A stretch of 53,966 bases of DNA. It comes from Syntrophaceae bacterium. GTDB taxonomy: Bacteria > Desulfobacterota > Syntrophia > Syntrophales > UBA5619. The notes beneath the pieces were generated by a model that was not told where the DNA came from, did not search any database, and saw only the letters and a list, made by a program, of their open reading frames with translations. The position numbers and the translations under genes are program-made. Of this stretch, positions 7,768-16,158 are shown one piece after another (within the stretch, counting starts at the first letter, position 1; the number at the start of each line of letters is the position of its first letter). The DNA lies in the NCBI GenBank assembly GCA_003141195.1, contig PLLC01000056.1, forward strand, positions 19,622-73,587, in the 5' to 3' direction.

Positions 7768-9618
7768 ATGAGAAAGAAGATGTTACTTGCAGCGGTTTTG
7801 GCGCTGTGTCTCGCCATGCCGCTGGGTTCAGCGTTTGCCGTTGAGTCGTTCGTTCAACCGTCGGGGGTTATCCAGTACAACGCGGCAAAAGTCAACGGCG
7901 GCTACGTGCTGTTTTCGGGAACCGGCGCAGCCAACACCACCACATATCTGATCGATATGGAAGGGTATGTCGTCCATGAATGGAAGAGGGATTACGTGGT
8001 CTCACTACACGAGACCCTGCTTGACAACGGCAACCTCCTGGCCGCGCAGGCGGCGTGGTCGCTGCCACTGCCGGCCGGAGTAAATCCGAACGTGAAAATC
8101 AAGAAGCAAACATGGCCTAATGGTGCCACACCGAGCAGCACAAATATCATAACCGTCGGCGGCGGGCACGGCGGCTACCTCCAGGAATTCGACTGGGACG
8201 GGAACGTCGTCTGGGATTACGAGCTCAATGACGCGACCCACGTTCAGCACCATACGTTCGCCCCGCACGAAAGCATTTACACCCCGAACACCAGCAGCGA
8301 CGGCAACGTGCTCATCCTCGCCTGGGAGTACCACACCAACGCCGAGGCCATCGCCGCGGGCCGCAATCCCGCCACCGTCGGCAGGGGAATTTGGTCGGAT
8401 TATCTCATAGAGGTCAATCGGGCCAAACAGATCGTATGGGAATTCCACATATGGGACAATCTGGTCCAGAACTTCGACCCGACCAAGCCCAATTACGGGA
8501 ATCCTGTGGATCACCAGGACAAATGGGACATCAACTGGATCAACCCCGGCATGCCCGTCCCCGGATCAGCCACGGTAGCGTCCACGACTCAGGACTGGAC
8601 GCACTTTAACACGATCAATTATCATCCCACGGACAATAACAAGATCGTCACCAACTCGCGCCATATGGGCGAGTCCTACATTATCGACAAGGCCGCCAAA
8701 AAGCTCATCTACCGGTTCGGCAATCCAAGCGTGTACGGTGGGGGCAAGGCCCCGTCATTCCAGAACGACGGCGATCAGCTCATGTGGGGGCCCCATCATG
8801 CCCATATCATCCCGCCGGGGCTGCCCGGCGCAGGGCACCTGCTGATCATCGACAATGGCTGGAACCGCCCTGAGGGCAACCGCACCCGCAGCATCGAGGT
8901 GGATATGTCCCAGACCAGCAATACAGCGGTAGCCGCCGGGGTCGGGGGGCTCCCGACCGGCAACACAGCCATCCCCGGCACCATGCACCCCGGTCACATC
9001 ATCTGGCAATATGCGGGGGCCAGGCCCAACAGCATGTACTCCGCCTCCCAGTGTTCGAACGAGCGGCTCCCGAACGGAAACACGTTCATCACCATCACCG
9101 AGACGGGCCATATCATCGAGGTGACCAAGGGCGTGGCATCCGGCGTAAACTGGGTCAACAAAGAGGTGGTCTGGGAGTTCATCAATCCCCTCGAGTCTAC
9201 GGGTAGTGTGGCGGCCGGCTACACCTACCCGGTTGTGAGGTGTCTCTTCAATGATGGCGGCGTAGGCGGCACTGCCACAACCGACAACCCCACGGCCATC
9301 CACCGGTCAACTCTCATTCCGCCGAACCATCCAGGTCTCAAAGACAAAGACTTGAGCCGAAAATACCTCATGGCTACGGGTTGCCCGGAGTTCTGGAAGA
9401 TGCTGACCTATCCGGCTGTGGGGACGCAGGGCCCGACGACGGGCTGGAATGCGTTACAGGTGCCTGCGGCTTTGCCTCTCACCGGGTGGGGCTTCGGCAG
9501 CTTTGGCACCAGCGGAAGCGAAGGTTTGGATGTTACCACTACCACCAGAGGTACCGGCAGTAGTGGCGGCGGCGGCGGCGCCGGCGCCGGTGCCGGCGGC
9601 GGCGGCGGCGGTTATTAG
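7768..9618 (+). CDS. Arylsulfotransferase family protein (AssT1), 616 aa, Gly-rich tail
   Basis: Signal peptide (cleavage near GSAFA) followed by the beta-propeller of the periplasmic aryl-sulfate sulfotransferase family (PF05935-like), which moves sulfuryl groups from a phenolic sulfate to another phenol through a histidine intermediate. Repeated propeller motifs are seen (IDMEGYVVHEW, FDWDGNVVWDYE, RLPNGNTFITITETGHIIEV). His-bearing motifs shared with the two paralogues are VQHHTF (about 161), DWTHFN (about 276) and HHAHIIP (about 343). The last 35 residues are Thr/Gly-rich and end in a nearly pure Gly/Ala run and Tyr, encoded by GGC repeats; neither paralogue has this. It is longer than both paralogues. 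GGGGG stands 8-12 bases before the ATG. No DsbL/DsbI genes are adjacent, unlike the uropathogenic E. coli locus. Substrate unknown. Confidence 0.88.
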   Translation: MRKKMLLAAVLALCLAMPLGSAFAVESFVQPSGVIQYNAAKVNGGYVLFSGTGAANTTTYLIDMEGYVVHEWKRDYVVSLHETLLDNGNLLAAQAAWSLPLPAGVNPNVKIKKQTWPNGATPSSTNIITVGGGHGGYLQEFDWDGNVVWDYELNDATHVQHHTFAPHESIYTPNTSSDGNVLILAWEYHTNAEAIAAGRNPATVGRGIWSDYLIEVNRAKQIVWEFHIWDNLVQNFDPTKPNYGNPVDHQDKWDINWINPGMPVPGSATVASTTQDWTHFNTINYHPTDNNKIVTNSRHMGESYIIDKAAKKLIYRFGNPSVYGGGKAPSFQNDGDQLMWGPHHAHIIPPGLPGAGHLLIIDNGWNRPEGNRTRSIEVDMSQTSNTAVAAGVGGLPTGNTAIPGTMHPGHIIWQYAGARPNSMYSASQCSNERLPNGNTFITITETGHIIEVTKGVASGVNWVNKEVVWEFINPLESTGSVAAGYTYPVVRCLFNDGGVGGTATTDNPTAIHRSTLIPPNHPGLKDKDLSRKYLMATGCPEFWKMLTYPAVGTQGPTTGWNALQVPAALPLTGWGFGSFGTSGSEGLDVTTTTRGTGSSGGGGGAGAGAGGGGGGY

Positions 9619-9715
9619 TGCCGTCTACGATCTAACCGCATACGGTAAGGGATTTTTCAGGTAAATGCCTCCGGGCCATGGACGATTTCATTCATGCGCC
9701 CGAATGTGAGGAAAG

Positions 9716-9754
9716 AAAGGCTGCAGAACGTTTTAGTTCGGCAGCCTTTTCTTT
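9716..9754 (+). terminator. Rho-independent terminator after AssT1
   Basis: AAAGGCTGC pairs with GCAGCCTTT and an inner GAAC with GTTC, around a GTTTTA loop, followed by TCTTT. It ends the porin-AssT1 unit about 100 bp after the stop codon. Confidence 0.85.
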
Positions 9755-10304
9755 GAAAGATCCGCTTCCGCAGCAAGCTGCGGGGTATCTGAAACATCAA
9801 GGAAAGAAGCAAACTTCGGAGAATATAACCCGAAGAGATTTAATGAACGGGAATCAATTCCCTTTCGACAATAATGTCGAAGACTCAACAAAGCAGTCGA
9901 ACGTGTAACGGTACGTATTCTTTCAGTCATTTAATAATCGTCCGGAGATAGACGACATTTCTTTCCGAAAAAGACGCTTTCTTCCGGCGGGCAGCACGGC
10001 GGCATCTCATAAATATTATCTTTAAATATAATTAGTTAAACAGTTATTGCACTTCTGGCATGGTTAGTGCTGAAAGAAAGGCAACTCTTCAGTCCAGCAT
10101 AACGGGCGTGCTTAACTGACAGTGGTGCAACCAAGAGAAAAATAGCCCTTCATTCCTGTTTAGCCGGGAGGTCAGCAATGATCTCCCGGCGCCTCCTTTT
10201 ATGATACTCCTTACCATAACCCCTCCGGATAACCAACCGGTGCACCGCCCATCGGAAAAACGACCAGTCATATATATCGTTCTTCGCCCGCAGCAGTTAT
10301 TCGT
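9755..10304. other. Gene-free interval with one GC-rich hairpin
   Basis: No convincing coding region on either strand; short open frames here run across hairpins and have no family resemblance. At 10163-10190 GCCGGGAG and CTCCCGGC form a perfect 8-bp stem around a 12-base loop, followed by GCCTCCTTTT. This may be a weak terminator or a processing site ahead of the FKBP gene. Confidence 0.4.
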
Positions 10305-10334
10305 TTGACAAGGCGTTTTGAATCGTGATAGCAA
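10305..10334 (+). promoter_or_regulatory. Candidate promoter of the FKBP gene
   Basis: TTGACA at 10305-10310 and TAGCAA at 10329-10334, spacer 18 bp. It is 29 bp upstream of the FKBP start codon, which gives a short leader including the GGAGG. Confidence 0.4.
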
Positions 10335-10362
10335 TCGGCGATTAATTCAAAGTGGAGGTCCC

Positions 10363-11094
10363 ATGAAATCAGCAATCATCGTTTTTGCAGGAATTCTATT
10401 GTTGGCAGGCCAGGCTTTGGGGGCTGATGATGCACTCCTCAAGAGCCAGAAGGATAAGGTCAGCTACACGATCGGGGTGTATACCGGAAATAACCTGAAG
10501 CAGCAATCCATTGATATCGATACGGACATCATGGTGAAAGGCATTAAAGACAGTCTTTCCGGAGGCAAAATGCTCCTGACGAACCAGGAGTTGCGGGAGG
10601 CAATGGCGGTTTTCCAGAAGGATATGGCAGCCAAGCAGATGGAAAAACGGAATGCCCTGGCAGAAAAAAACAAGAAGGAGGGTGAAGCCTTCCTTGCCGA
10701 GAACAAAAAAAAGGAAGGGGTCAAAACCCTGCCGAGTGGTTTACAGTACAAGGTCATCCAGGAGGGTACGGGTAAGAGCCCGAAGGAAACGGATACCGTT
10801 GTCGCCCACTATCGTGGAACCCGGATCGATGGAACCGAATTTGACAGTTCATACCAGCGGGATGAGCCGGCAACGTTCAAGTTAAACAATGTCATTAAAG
10901 GCTGGACGGAAGCGCTCTTGATGATGAAAGAGGGTGCGAAGTGGCAGATCTTCATCCCTTCGAATCTGGCCTATGGCGAAAACGGCTCCGGCCCCATAGA
11001 GCCGAATGCCACCCTCATCTTCGAAGCCGAACTGATCAACATCGTTGCAGATCCTGCTGCGCCATCGCAGACGACGACGCCGGGGACAAAATAG
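10363..11094 (+). CDS. Periplasmic FKBP-type peptidyl-prolyl isomerase (Mip/FkpA-like), 243 aa
   Basis: Signal peptide ending QALGA, an N-terminal alpha-helical dimerisation domain (residues about 22-120, Lys/Glu-rich with EKNKKEGEAFLAENKKKEGV), then the FKBP catalytic domain (about 125-225). Family signatures are LPSGLQYKVIQEGTG, VVAHYRGTRIDGTEFDSSY, VIKGWTEALLMMKEG and IPSNLAYGENGSG. It catalyses proline cis-trans isomerisation and acts as a chaperone for exported proteins in the periplasm. A Pro/Thr-rich tail closes the protein. GTGGAGGTCCC precedes ATG 10363; an upstream in-frame start would lengthen the signal peptide without reason. A single-gene unit with its own promoter, it may serve the many secreted proteins encoded nearby. 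Confidence 0.93.
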   Translation: MKSAIIVFAGILLLAGQALGADDALLKSQKDKVSYTIGVYTGNNLKQQSIDIDTDIMVKGIKDSLSGGKMLLTNQELREAMAVFQKDMAAKQMEKRNALAEKNKKEGEAFLAENKKKEGVKTLPSGLQYKVIQEGTGKSPKETDTVVAHYRGTRIDGTEFDSSYQRDEPATFKLNNVIKGWTEALLMMKEGAKWQIFIPSNLAYGENGSGPIEPNATLIFEAELINIVADPAAPSQTTTPGTK

Positions 11095-11216
11095 TCCACG
11101 CCGGCAGTAAAATCTTCGAAACCTGCGGCAAAACCTTCGAAGCTGGCAGCAGGAAAGTAGCTCCCACACACCGTGCAGGTTACTTTGGTCGATGGGTGGA
11201 CCCGATAAGCGGAGCG

Positions 11217-11249
11217 ACGAGGGAAATGATCGCCATCTATTTCCCTCGT
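11217..11249. terminator. 11-bp perfect hairpin between convergent genes
   Basis: ACGAGGGAAAT and ATTTCCCTCGT pair perfectly around an 11-base loop. It lies between the end of the FKBP gene and the end of the minus-strand lipoprotein gene, so it can serve as a bidirectional terminator, though the T-run is poor. The rest of 11095-11407 shows nothing else recognisable. Confidence 0.6.
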
Positions 11250-11407
11250 TGCCCTGTTCAATTTTCACTCTCGGTCAGAACCCCGGAACGCACGGAATAC
11301 GCCTCATGCCCGCTATGTCGGACATACAGAAACATTCTGGAATACCCCTTCTCGGGTCATCTTGCAGAGCATGAAGCACTTCGGGGCATCCGCAACGATT
11401 GCAGCAA

Positions 11408-11938
11408 TCATCTGATAATAGGGATTTGCCAAAAAGGCGTTATCCCGCCACCGCTGCCTTTTCCGTCGCCACCGCTATCGCGGGCCTGACCGCTGTAGCT
11501 GAAGGCCATGTTCGCAGTTCCCGGCGGCAGCAGCAGCTTCTCACTAAAACGAATCTGATTGTTGGGGTCGTCACTGCCGGGGGTCGGGATCCCTCTGTCC
11601 TCTAAGATCCTTCCCTGCGCATCGGTGAAAAACACGCTCAGAAGAAAAGAAGGGATCATGTTGAAGTTGTTTCGTATCCTCGGGGTGAATTTTGCCAACC
11701 CGGAAAGTTGCAGCTCATTTCCGCTTCGCTCCCATTGGTATTCGATGGTCAGCTCGGGTGACTGATAGCTGGCGCTCTTTTGAGTTCCATCCGTCAGGGC
11801 AATGAGGTAGGCGTCACGAACCTTCGCGCCTTTGTAAGTCAAAAGGACCCCTTGACAACCCGTCCATACGATGCTCGACGCCGCCAGCAACAATCCGCCG
11901 CGTTTCATCCATTCAGCAATACTCCATGCCTTGCTCAT
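11408..11938 (-). CDS. Putative lipoprotein of unknown function, 176 aa
   Basis: Hydrophobic N-terminus followed by a lipobox-like VWTGC at residues about 25-29, so the mature protein would be anchored by a lipidated Cys. The rest is a soluble, probably all-beta domain (ELTIEYQWERSGNELQLSG, FSEKLLLPPGTANMAFSYSG) with no family I recognise. A Gly/Ser-rich stretch lies near the C-terminus. ATG 11938 was chosen for GGAGG six bases upstream; a TTG/ATG pair just upstream is possible. It is a single gene divergent from the next lipoprotein gene with a 265-bp gap between the two starts. Confidence 0.65.
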   Translation of the reverse strand: MSKAWSIAEWMKRGGLLLAASSIVWTGCQGVLLTYKGAKVRDAYLIALTDGTQKSASYQSPELTIEYQWERSGNELQLSGLAKFTPRIRNNFNMIPSFLLSVFFTDAQGRILEDRGIPTPGSDDPNNQIRFSEKLLLPPGTANMAFSYSGQARDSGGDGKGSGGGITPFWQIPIIR

Positions 11939-12101
11939 ATCAGCCTCCATCAAACGCTTTTTCCAGTTTTCAATTTCTGGATCTGCGATGTTTGCTCGCT
12001 TCTGACAGGCGCATTATTCTACCACTATTTTGTTGACATGCAAGGGCGCGCATCTTATAGTCGGATCGCGTAAAAAACAATATCTTGTCAGCCTTTGGCT
12101 C

Positions 12102-12131
12102 TTGACAGTCAGTTCTGGTTACGGGTATAAG
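12102..12131 (+). promoter_or_regulatory. Candidate sigma70 promoter for the SHOCT lipoprotein
   Basis: TTGACA at 12102-12107, 18-bp spacer and TATAAG at 12126-12131, giving a leader of about 65 bases before the ATG at 12204. An alternative -10, GATAAT, starts at 12132. Confidence 0.5.
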
Positions 12132-12203
12132 GATAATCATGGCATAAACAGATCGGAAACGACGCATAGGGAGACGACAGAATCAAGATAAGGAAGGAAT
12201 AAG

Positions 12204-13184
12204 ATGAAAAACAAAGCGATATATCGCCTAATCATCACGACCGTTTTTTTCGTTTCTTTGGCCGGTTGCGGAACTTTTAACAAGAATCTCGGAATTGCAC
12301 AGTCGCGGACCGGGAGGCCCGTGGAGAACAACGTGTTCTCATCCTCCTTTCCCGAGATAAAGCTCCAGGTGGACCAAGAACTCAAATATCTGGGCAGCGT
12401 TCAGCAGCTCAACGAAAGTCCCGAAAATCGAATCAGCGACCATGCAGACCCTATGGAAAATATCATTGAGGCGACATCCTATCTCTTCGGGCAGATCGAC
12501 CGGAACAACCGGATGGCAAAAGGCGTCCTCATCCGGATGCTTGTCATGTATGGCGATCCGAGCCAGGTTGTGCCGGAGATGTTTGCAAAGATAAGCAAGA
12601 ATATCCTGGAATCAGGCGAGATGAAAATTCTTGAGGAAAAATACCAATATGACCTCCACACCGAACAGGAGCTCTTCACGCAGAAGGAAAAGAGGTTGCT
12701 CGTAAACAGCCGGGTGCCGTCATGTTTCCTGGTCAAACAGCTCTCGATCAAGGCCGGCCTCGGGAATAAGTCACGGGTTCAGGTGCTTTATTTTGAGGAT
12801 GTTTCCGACACATGCGGAGACTGGCCGTGCGGCGCATGCCTTGATTCAAAGAGCCGTACTGCAGAGCAGAAGCAGTTCCTCCAGGGATTCACCGACAGGA
12901 GCTATGCGAGTATCCGTTTCTTAAAGACGAGGACCATTGAAGACACCACTTCCCGGTATGTGGACGCCGAACCCAAAATGCAGCCCGCTCCTGCTGAAAA
13001 AGTGCGACCCGCTCCTGTTGTCGTTCCTGTTGCTCCTATTGAAAAAGCGCCCCCGGTTGCTGAGTCAATCAAGGCCGATACCGTGGAAAAGAGGCTTGAA
13101 GCCTTGAAGAGGATCTACGAAAAGAACCTGATATCAAAGGAAGCCTACGAAAAGAAAAAGGCGGAGATCCTCAACGAGCTCTGA
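12204..13184 (+). CDS. Lipoprotein with C-terminal SHOCT-like motif, 326 aa
   Basis: N-terminal signal with lipobox SLAGC at residues about 19-23. The central region (about 30-230) is soluble and of no family I recognise; it contains a Cys cluster (DTCGDWPCGACLDSK, near 205-219). A Pro/Ala/Val-rich linker (about 258-290) leads to VEKRLEALKRIYEKNLISKE and EKKAEILNEL at the end, the pattern of the short SHOCT oligomerisation motif. AAGGAAGGAATAAG precedes the ATG. The gene is alone and convergent with the Bat-type operon. Probably an envelope protein; function unknown. Confidence 0.75.
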   Translation: MKNKAIYRLIITTVFFVSLAGCGTFNKNLGIAQSRTGRPVENNVFSSSFPEIKLQVDQELKYLGSVQQLNESPENRISDHADPMENIIEATSYLFGQIDRNNRMAKGVLIRMLVMYGDPSQVVPEMFAKISKNILESGEMKILEEKYQYDLHTEQELFTQKEKRLLVNSRVPSCFLVKQLSIKAGLGNKSRVQVLYFEDVSDTCGDWPCGACLDSKSRTAEQKQFLQGFTDRSYASIRFLKTRTIEDTTSRYVDAEPKMQPAPAEKVRPAPVVVPVAPIEKAPPVAESIKADTVEKRLEALKRIYEKNLISKEAYEKKKAEILNEL

Positions 13185-13229
13185 TCTTACCGCGCCCGGG
13201 CTGAAAAATCCGCACAATGGCCTTGCCCG

Positions 13230-14294
13230 CTAACGGCGTGAGATGACCCCGAGGCCGAGGAAGAGGGCGGATGCCAGCAAGAACGGCCAGTAGATGTCGC
13301 TAAATACCTTCTGCCCGCCCGGAGATCGGCCCAGTTTCCGAACATCGTTGATGATTTTGGACGCGATGACCACATCCGATTCCGTGTCAAGCTCGAAGTA
13401 CCTGCCTCCGCCCAGCGCCGCAATGCGCCGAAGTGAATCGCGGTCTATGGATGAATGGATTCGCTCCGTCGGTATCCCCGCCCGCTTTCTTTCCCATTCA
13501 GCATAGTACCTCATGTTAACTTTGCTTGGCTCCTCCGGCGGTTTCGGCAGTGGAATGAGACCGCCCGATGGGGTTCCCACGCCGACGACATGGATGGGGA
13601 TGCGGAGTTGCCGGGCTTCGGCAATGGCCGGAAGGGTCTCGCCGCTAAATTGGTCGCCGTCCGACAGGAGGATGAACGCCTTCGGGTTCGTATTCTTTCC
13701 GTAGTACTCCTCATCCTTCACGACAAGCTTCAGGCCCCACCGGATCCCTTCGAACGCGTTCGTATCCCAGCTCGTGTTCTCTTCGAGTGCGAACGGCGAT
13801 CCGCCCTTCAAATGCTCGATGAAGAAGATGACCGTGTTCGGGTCTCGTACGAGACGGACCTGCGGCAAGGCATGGTTCGCAAACACCGCGAGACCCATCC
13901 GGTCATCCTTCCATGGAAGCGTCTCCACGAGCGTCCGGAGGAACTTCATCGACCGCTGCCACCGGTCTGGGTGGACATCGGTAACGCGCATGGATGCAGA
14001 CCCATCCTGGAGGATGATGAGATCTACCGGGTCGGCATCGGACACCGTCAGCGTTTGAGGCCGTGCCAGTGCAAGCGTCGCGTATGCAACCGCCAGGATC
14101 AGGAATCCCCAAAAAGCAAGGGGACCCGCGAAACGGAATCGCTCGGGAAAGGGTATGATTCGGGAATATTGGAGACGACCGACATCCTGCCTGCGTTGTA
14201 CAAGACGCAGGATCCAGAGGAGCGCCAGCACACCCGGAACAGTCAAGAACCAGAGGAAAAGGGGTTGGGCAAAGCGAAATGTCTCGTGGGTCAC
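13230..14294 (-). CDS. von Willebrand A domain membrane protein (BatB-like), 354 aa
   Basis: Two N-terminal membrane helices (about 10-30 and 58-77), a VWA domain with intact metal-ion-dependent adhesion site start DGSAS (97-101), and a C-terminal helix (about 330-350). Such proteins (BatA/BatB, CoxE-like neighbours) work with MoxR AAA+ ATPases at the inner membrane and are tied to stress tolerance or enzyme maturation in other bacteria. It is the last gene of a six-gene minus-strand operon that starts with moxR at 19489. It follows the preceding gene by 12 bases. The VWA domain carries an insertion (PKPPEEPSKVNMRYYAEWE, about 255-275) before the last strands. Confidence 0.85.
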   Translation of the reverse strand: MTHETFRFAQPLFLWFLTVPGVLALLWILRLVQRRQDVGRLQYSRIIPFPERFRFAGPLAFWGFLILAVAYATLALARPQTLTVSDADPVDLIILQDGSASMRVTDVHPDRWQRSMKFLRTLVETLPWKDDRMGLAVFANHALPQVRLVRDPNTVIFFIEHLKGGSPFALEENTSWDTNAFEGIRWGLKLVVKDEEYYGKNTNPKAFILLSDGDQFSGETLPAIAEARQLRIPIHVVGVGTPSGGLIPLPKPPEEPSKVNMRYYAEWERKRAGIPTERIHSSIDRDSLRRIAALGGGRYFELDTESDVVIASKIINDVRKLGRSPGGQKVFSDIYWPFLLASALFLGLGVISRR

Positions 14295-14306
14295 GGTATT
14301 CGCCCC

Positions 14307-15020
14307 TCAGCCGCGTTTTTTCGTGGCCGAACCCTTACCGGGCTCCGGGCCCCGCTTGTTGGGATCCTCGTCGCCTTCCCTTGGAACCAGAACCTTCATC
14401 TGCTGCGGCACCTTGAAGGCCGGTTCGGCACCCTGCTCGCCATGAATCTCTTTCATCCGATCCAGCAACTTCTGCGCACCGGGATGCCTGAACGGGGTCG
14501 ACCGCCTGCCGCCGGCAATGTCGTCGCGCAGCATCAGCAGGAACTCATAATTGAACGCGGCGTCGGTGAACGTCGGATCGGTCTCGATGGTCTTGGCGTA
14601 ATCACGGATACTCTGCCCGAGGTCCCGGATGACCTTCTCGCGATTTTGCTTCCCCGTGATGGCGCGGTAGCGGGCGTTCGCCCGGATGAAGCGCAGAGAT
14701 GGGCTGAGTGTCTTCTCATCTTCCCCGTTTGCGGCCGTTTCTTTGAGGATCGCCGCATAGTCCTGCCTCCAGTAGGAGAGGCGGCTCCTTCGAACCTGCA
14801 AGTCCTCGCGCACCGTTTTGAAGATCCAGGGGATGCGCCTTCCGGTCTCCAGTGTTTTCTCCAGGCGCGCATAGATGCGGTCCGCCCGGGCGGCGTCGAA
14901 TGTCGCAAGCGCTTCTTCCGCCCTCGCGACCTCAAGATGATAGAACCCGATGCCCAGGGCGCCGCATGCCAGCATGACTGACAGCGTCATCGCCATCGCG
15001 GTGCCGAATATTCTCTTCAT
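14307..15020 (-). CDS. Membrane-anchored helical protein of the MoxR/Bat operon, 237 aa
   Basis: One N-terminal membrane helix (MKRIFGTAMAMTLSVMLACG and onwards), then a helical periplasmic part with TPR-like character (ATFDAARADRIYARLEKTLE, SPSLRFIRANARYRAITGK, YAKTIETDPTFTDAAFNYEF). The Lys/Gly-rich C-terminus ends GKGSATKKRG. In position and design it corresponds to the BatC-type TPR partner of VWA proteins (inference). ATG 15020 was chosen for GGGAGG seven bases before it; much longer upstream frames overlap the neighbouring gene and look artefactual. It is flanked on both sides by VWA genes. Confidence 0.75.
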   Translation of the reverse strand: MKRIFGTAMAMTLSVMLACGALGIGFYHLEVARAEEALATFDAARADRIYARLEKTLETGRRIPWIFKTVREDLQVRRSRLSYWRQDYAAILKETAANGEDEKTLSPSLRFIRANARYRAITGKQNREKVIRDLGQSIRDYAKTIETDPTFTDAAFNYEFLLMLRDDIAGGRRSTPFRHPGAQKLLDRMKEIHGEQGAEPAFKVPQQMKVLVPREGDEDPNKRGPEPGKGSATKKRG

Positions 15021-15036
15021 GACCTCCCTCCTTTCT

Positions 15037-16158
15037 TTAGGGAAACTTCCGGAAGAGCCGAAATACGAGCCACAGCGCAAGCGCCAGGCTCCAGCAGAGC
15101 GTTGCAACAAGCGCGAAGAACGGGAACTGGGGGGTACGGGCGCTGTAGCGCGTGTACTGAATCCTGCCTGCCGCAATCTTGTTGATCTCGTCACAGGCCT
15201 GGACGATGACGTCCGCATTGGCGCCGGCATAGAGCTTTCCTCCGGTCTTTTCGACCGCGGGGCCCCAGAGTGCGTCATGGGTGGACGGGTGTCCGAGCGG
15301 CTTATTGCTCGCCGTGCGGATGAAGAATATGGGAACCTTGTTCTTGCTGCTCTCGGCAAGAATGTCGTCGAGTTTCCGTCCTTCGTGCTCGACCTGCATG
15401 TCTTCGCCGTCGGAAATGAGCACCATGACGTTCCCCGCAGATTTCAGGAAAGAGAAGGTCTTAAAGAGATTGACGCCCTGGTTGATGGCCTGGGCGATCC
15501 TCGTACCGGAATCGTTGAAGCGATTATACTCCTCCGGTTCCGACAGGAGGCGTATGCTGGTGAGGACGTTCTCGTAGTCCGTGTTGAAGGGGCTGATGAT
15601 ATACGATTCGTCCCCAAATTCGATGAGACCGATAAGGTCCTGATAGCCGCTCTTCATCCGCGCGCGGACGAAGTACTCGGCCGCCGCGGCCGCCGTATAG
15701 AAAGGCTCCACGTACCTGACCTTGAGCGTCGTCGTCGTCTTTTTGAACCGGTTTTCATACGACCCGCCGCCCATGCTGCCGGATGCATCGAGCAGGATCA
15801 GGATGCGCCGGCCGGGATTGGTGACATCCTGCTTGATGAAGGTCGTGTAAGGATCGGCGAGCGCGATCAGGAAGAAGAAAAGTCCGGCAAGCAGGAGCAC
15901 TGCAGGCAGGCGCCGCGCTCTCCGCCCCGAGCCGGGGGTCAGCGATGAGAGGAGCGCCGGGAGGACGATGCCCGCCCTCCCGGGGGTATTCCTGCTTAAC
16001 CGCCCAACGAAGAAGGCGATGGCCGCCAGCGCCGCCAGCGCGAAGACCGCCGCCAGCGCCTCATCGCCGTGAGAGAAATGGAGCTTCATCCAATCGAGAT
16101 TCCAACCGTCCCGGAGTAGACGTCCGCAGAGGCGGATGAAGCTCAGGATCGTTTCCAT
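15037..16158 (-). CDS. von Willebrand A domain membrane protein (BatA-like), 373 aa
   Basis: Membrane helices at about 36-52 and 84-102, a VWA domain with complete MIDAS start DASGS (124-128) and ISDGED further on, and a C-terminal helix at about 345-365 ending in a basic tail. This is the BatA/BatB architecture. ATG 16158 is preceded by GGAGGCGGCA and gives a 16-base overlap with the upstream gene, a sign of translational coupling. The two VWA proteins of this operon flank the helical BatC-like protein, an order often seen in Bat loci. Confidence 0.86.
   Translation of the reverse strand: METILSFIRLCGRLLRDGWNLDWMKLHFSHGDEALAAVFALAALAAIAFFVGRLSRNTPGRAGIVLPALLSSLTPGSGRRARRLPAVLLLAGLFFFLIALADPYTTFIKQDVTNPGRRILILLDASGSMGGGSYENRFKKTTTTLKVRYVEPFYTAAAAAEYFVRARMKSGYQDLIGLIEFGDESYIISPFNTDYENVLTSIRLLSEPEEYNRFNDSGTRIAQAINQGVNLFKTFSFLKSAGNVMVLISDGEDMQVEHEGRKLDDILAESSKNKVPIFFIRTASNKPLGHPSTHDALWGPAVEKTGGKLYAGANADVIVQACDEINKIAAGRIQYTRYSARTPQFPFFALVATLCWSLALALWLVFRLFRKFP

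Noticed and set aside
9678-9908. 76-codon open frame on the plus strand after AssT1
   Set aside because: It runs through the clear intrinsic terminator at 9716-9754 and has no protein-like pattern.
13455-14981. 508-codon plus-strand open frame
   Set aside because: Antisense to two Bat-operon genes with clear VWA/helical domains; a GC-rich shadow frame.
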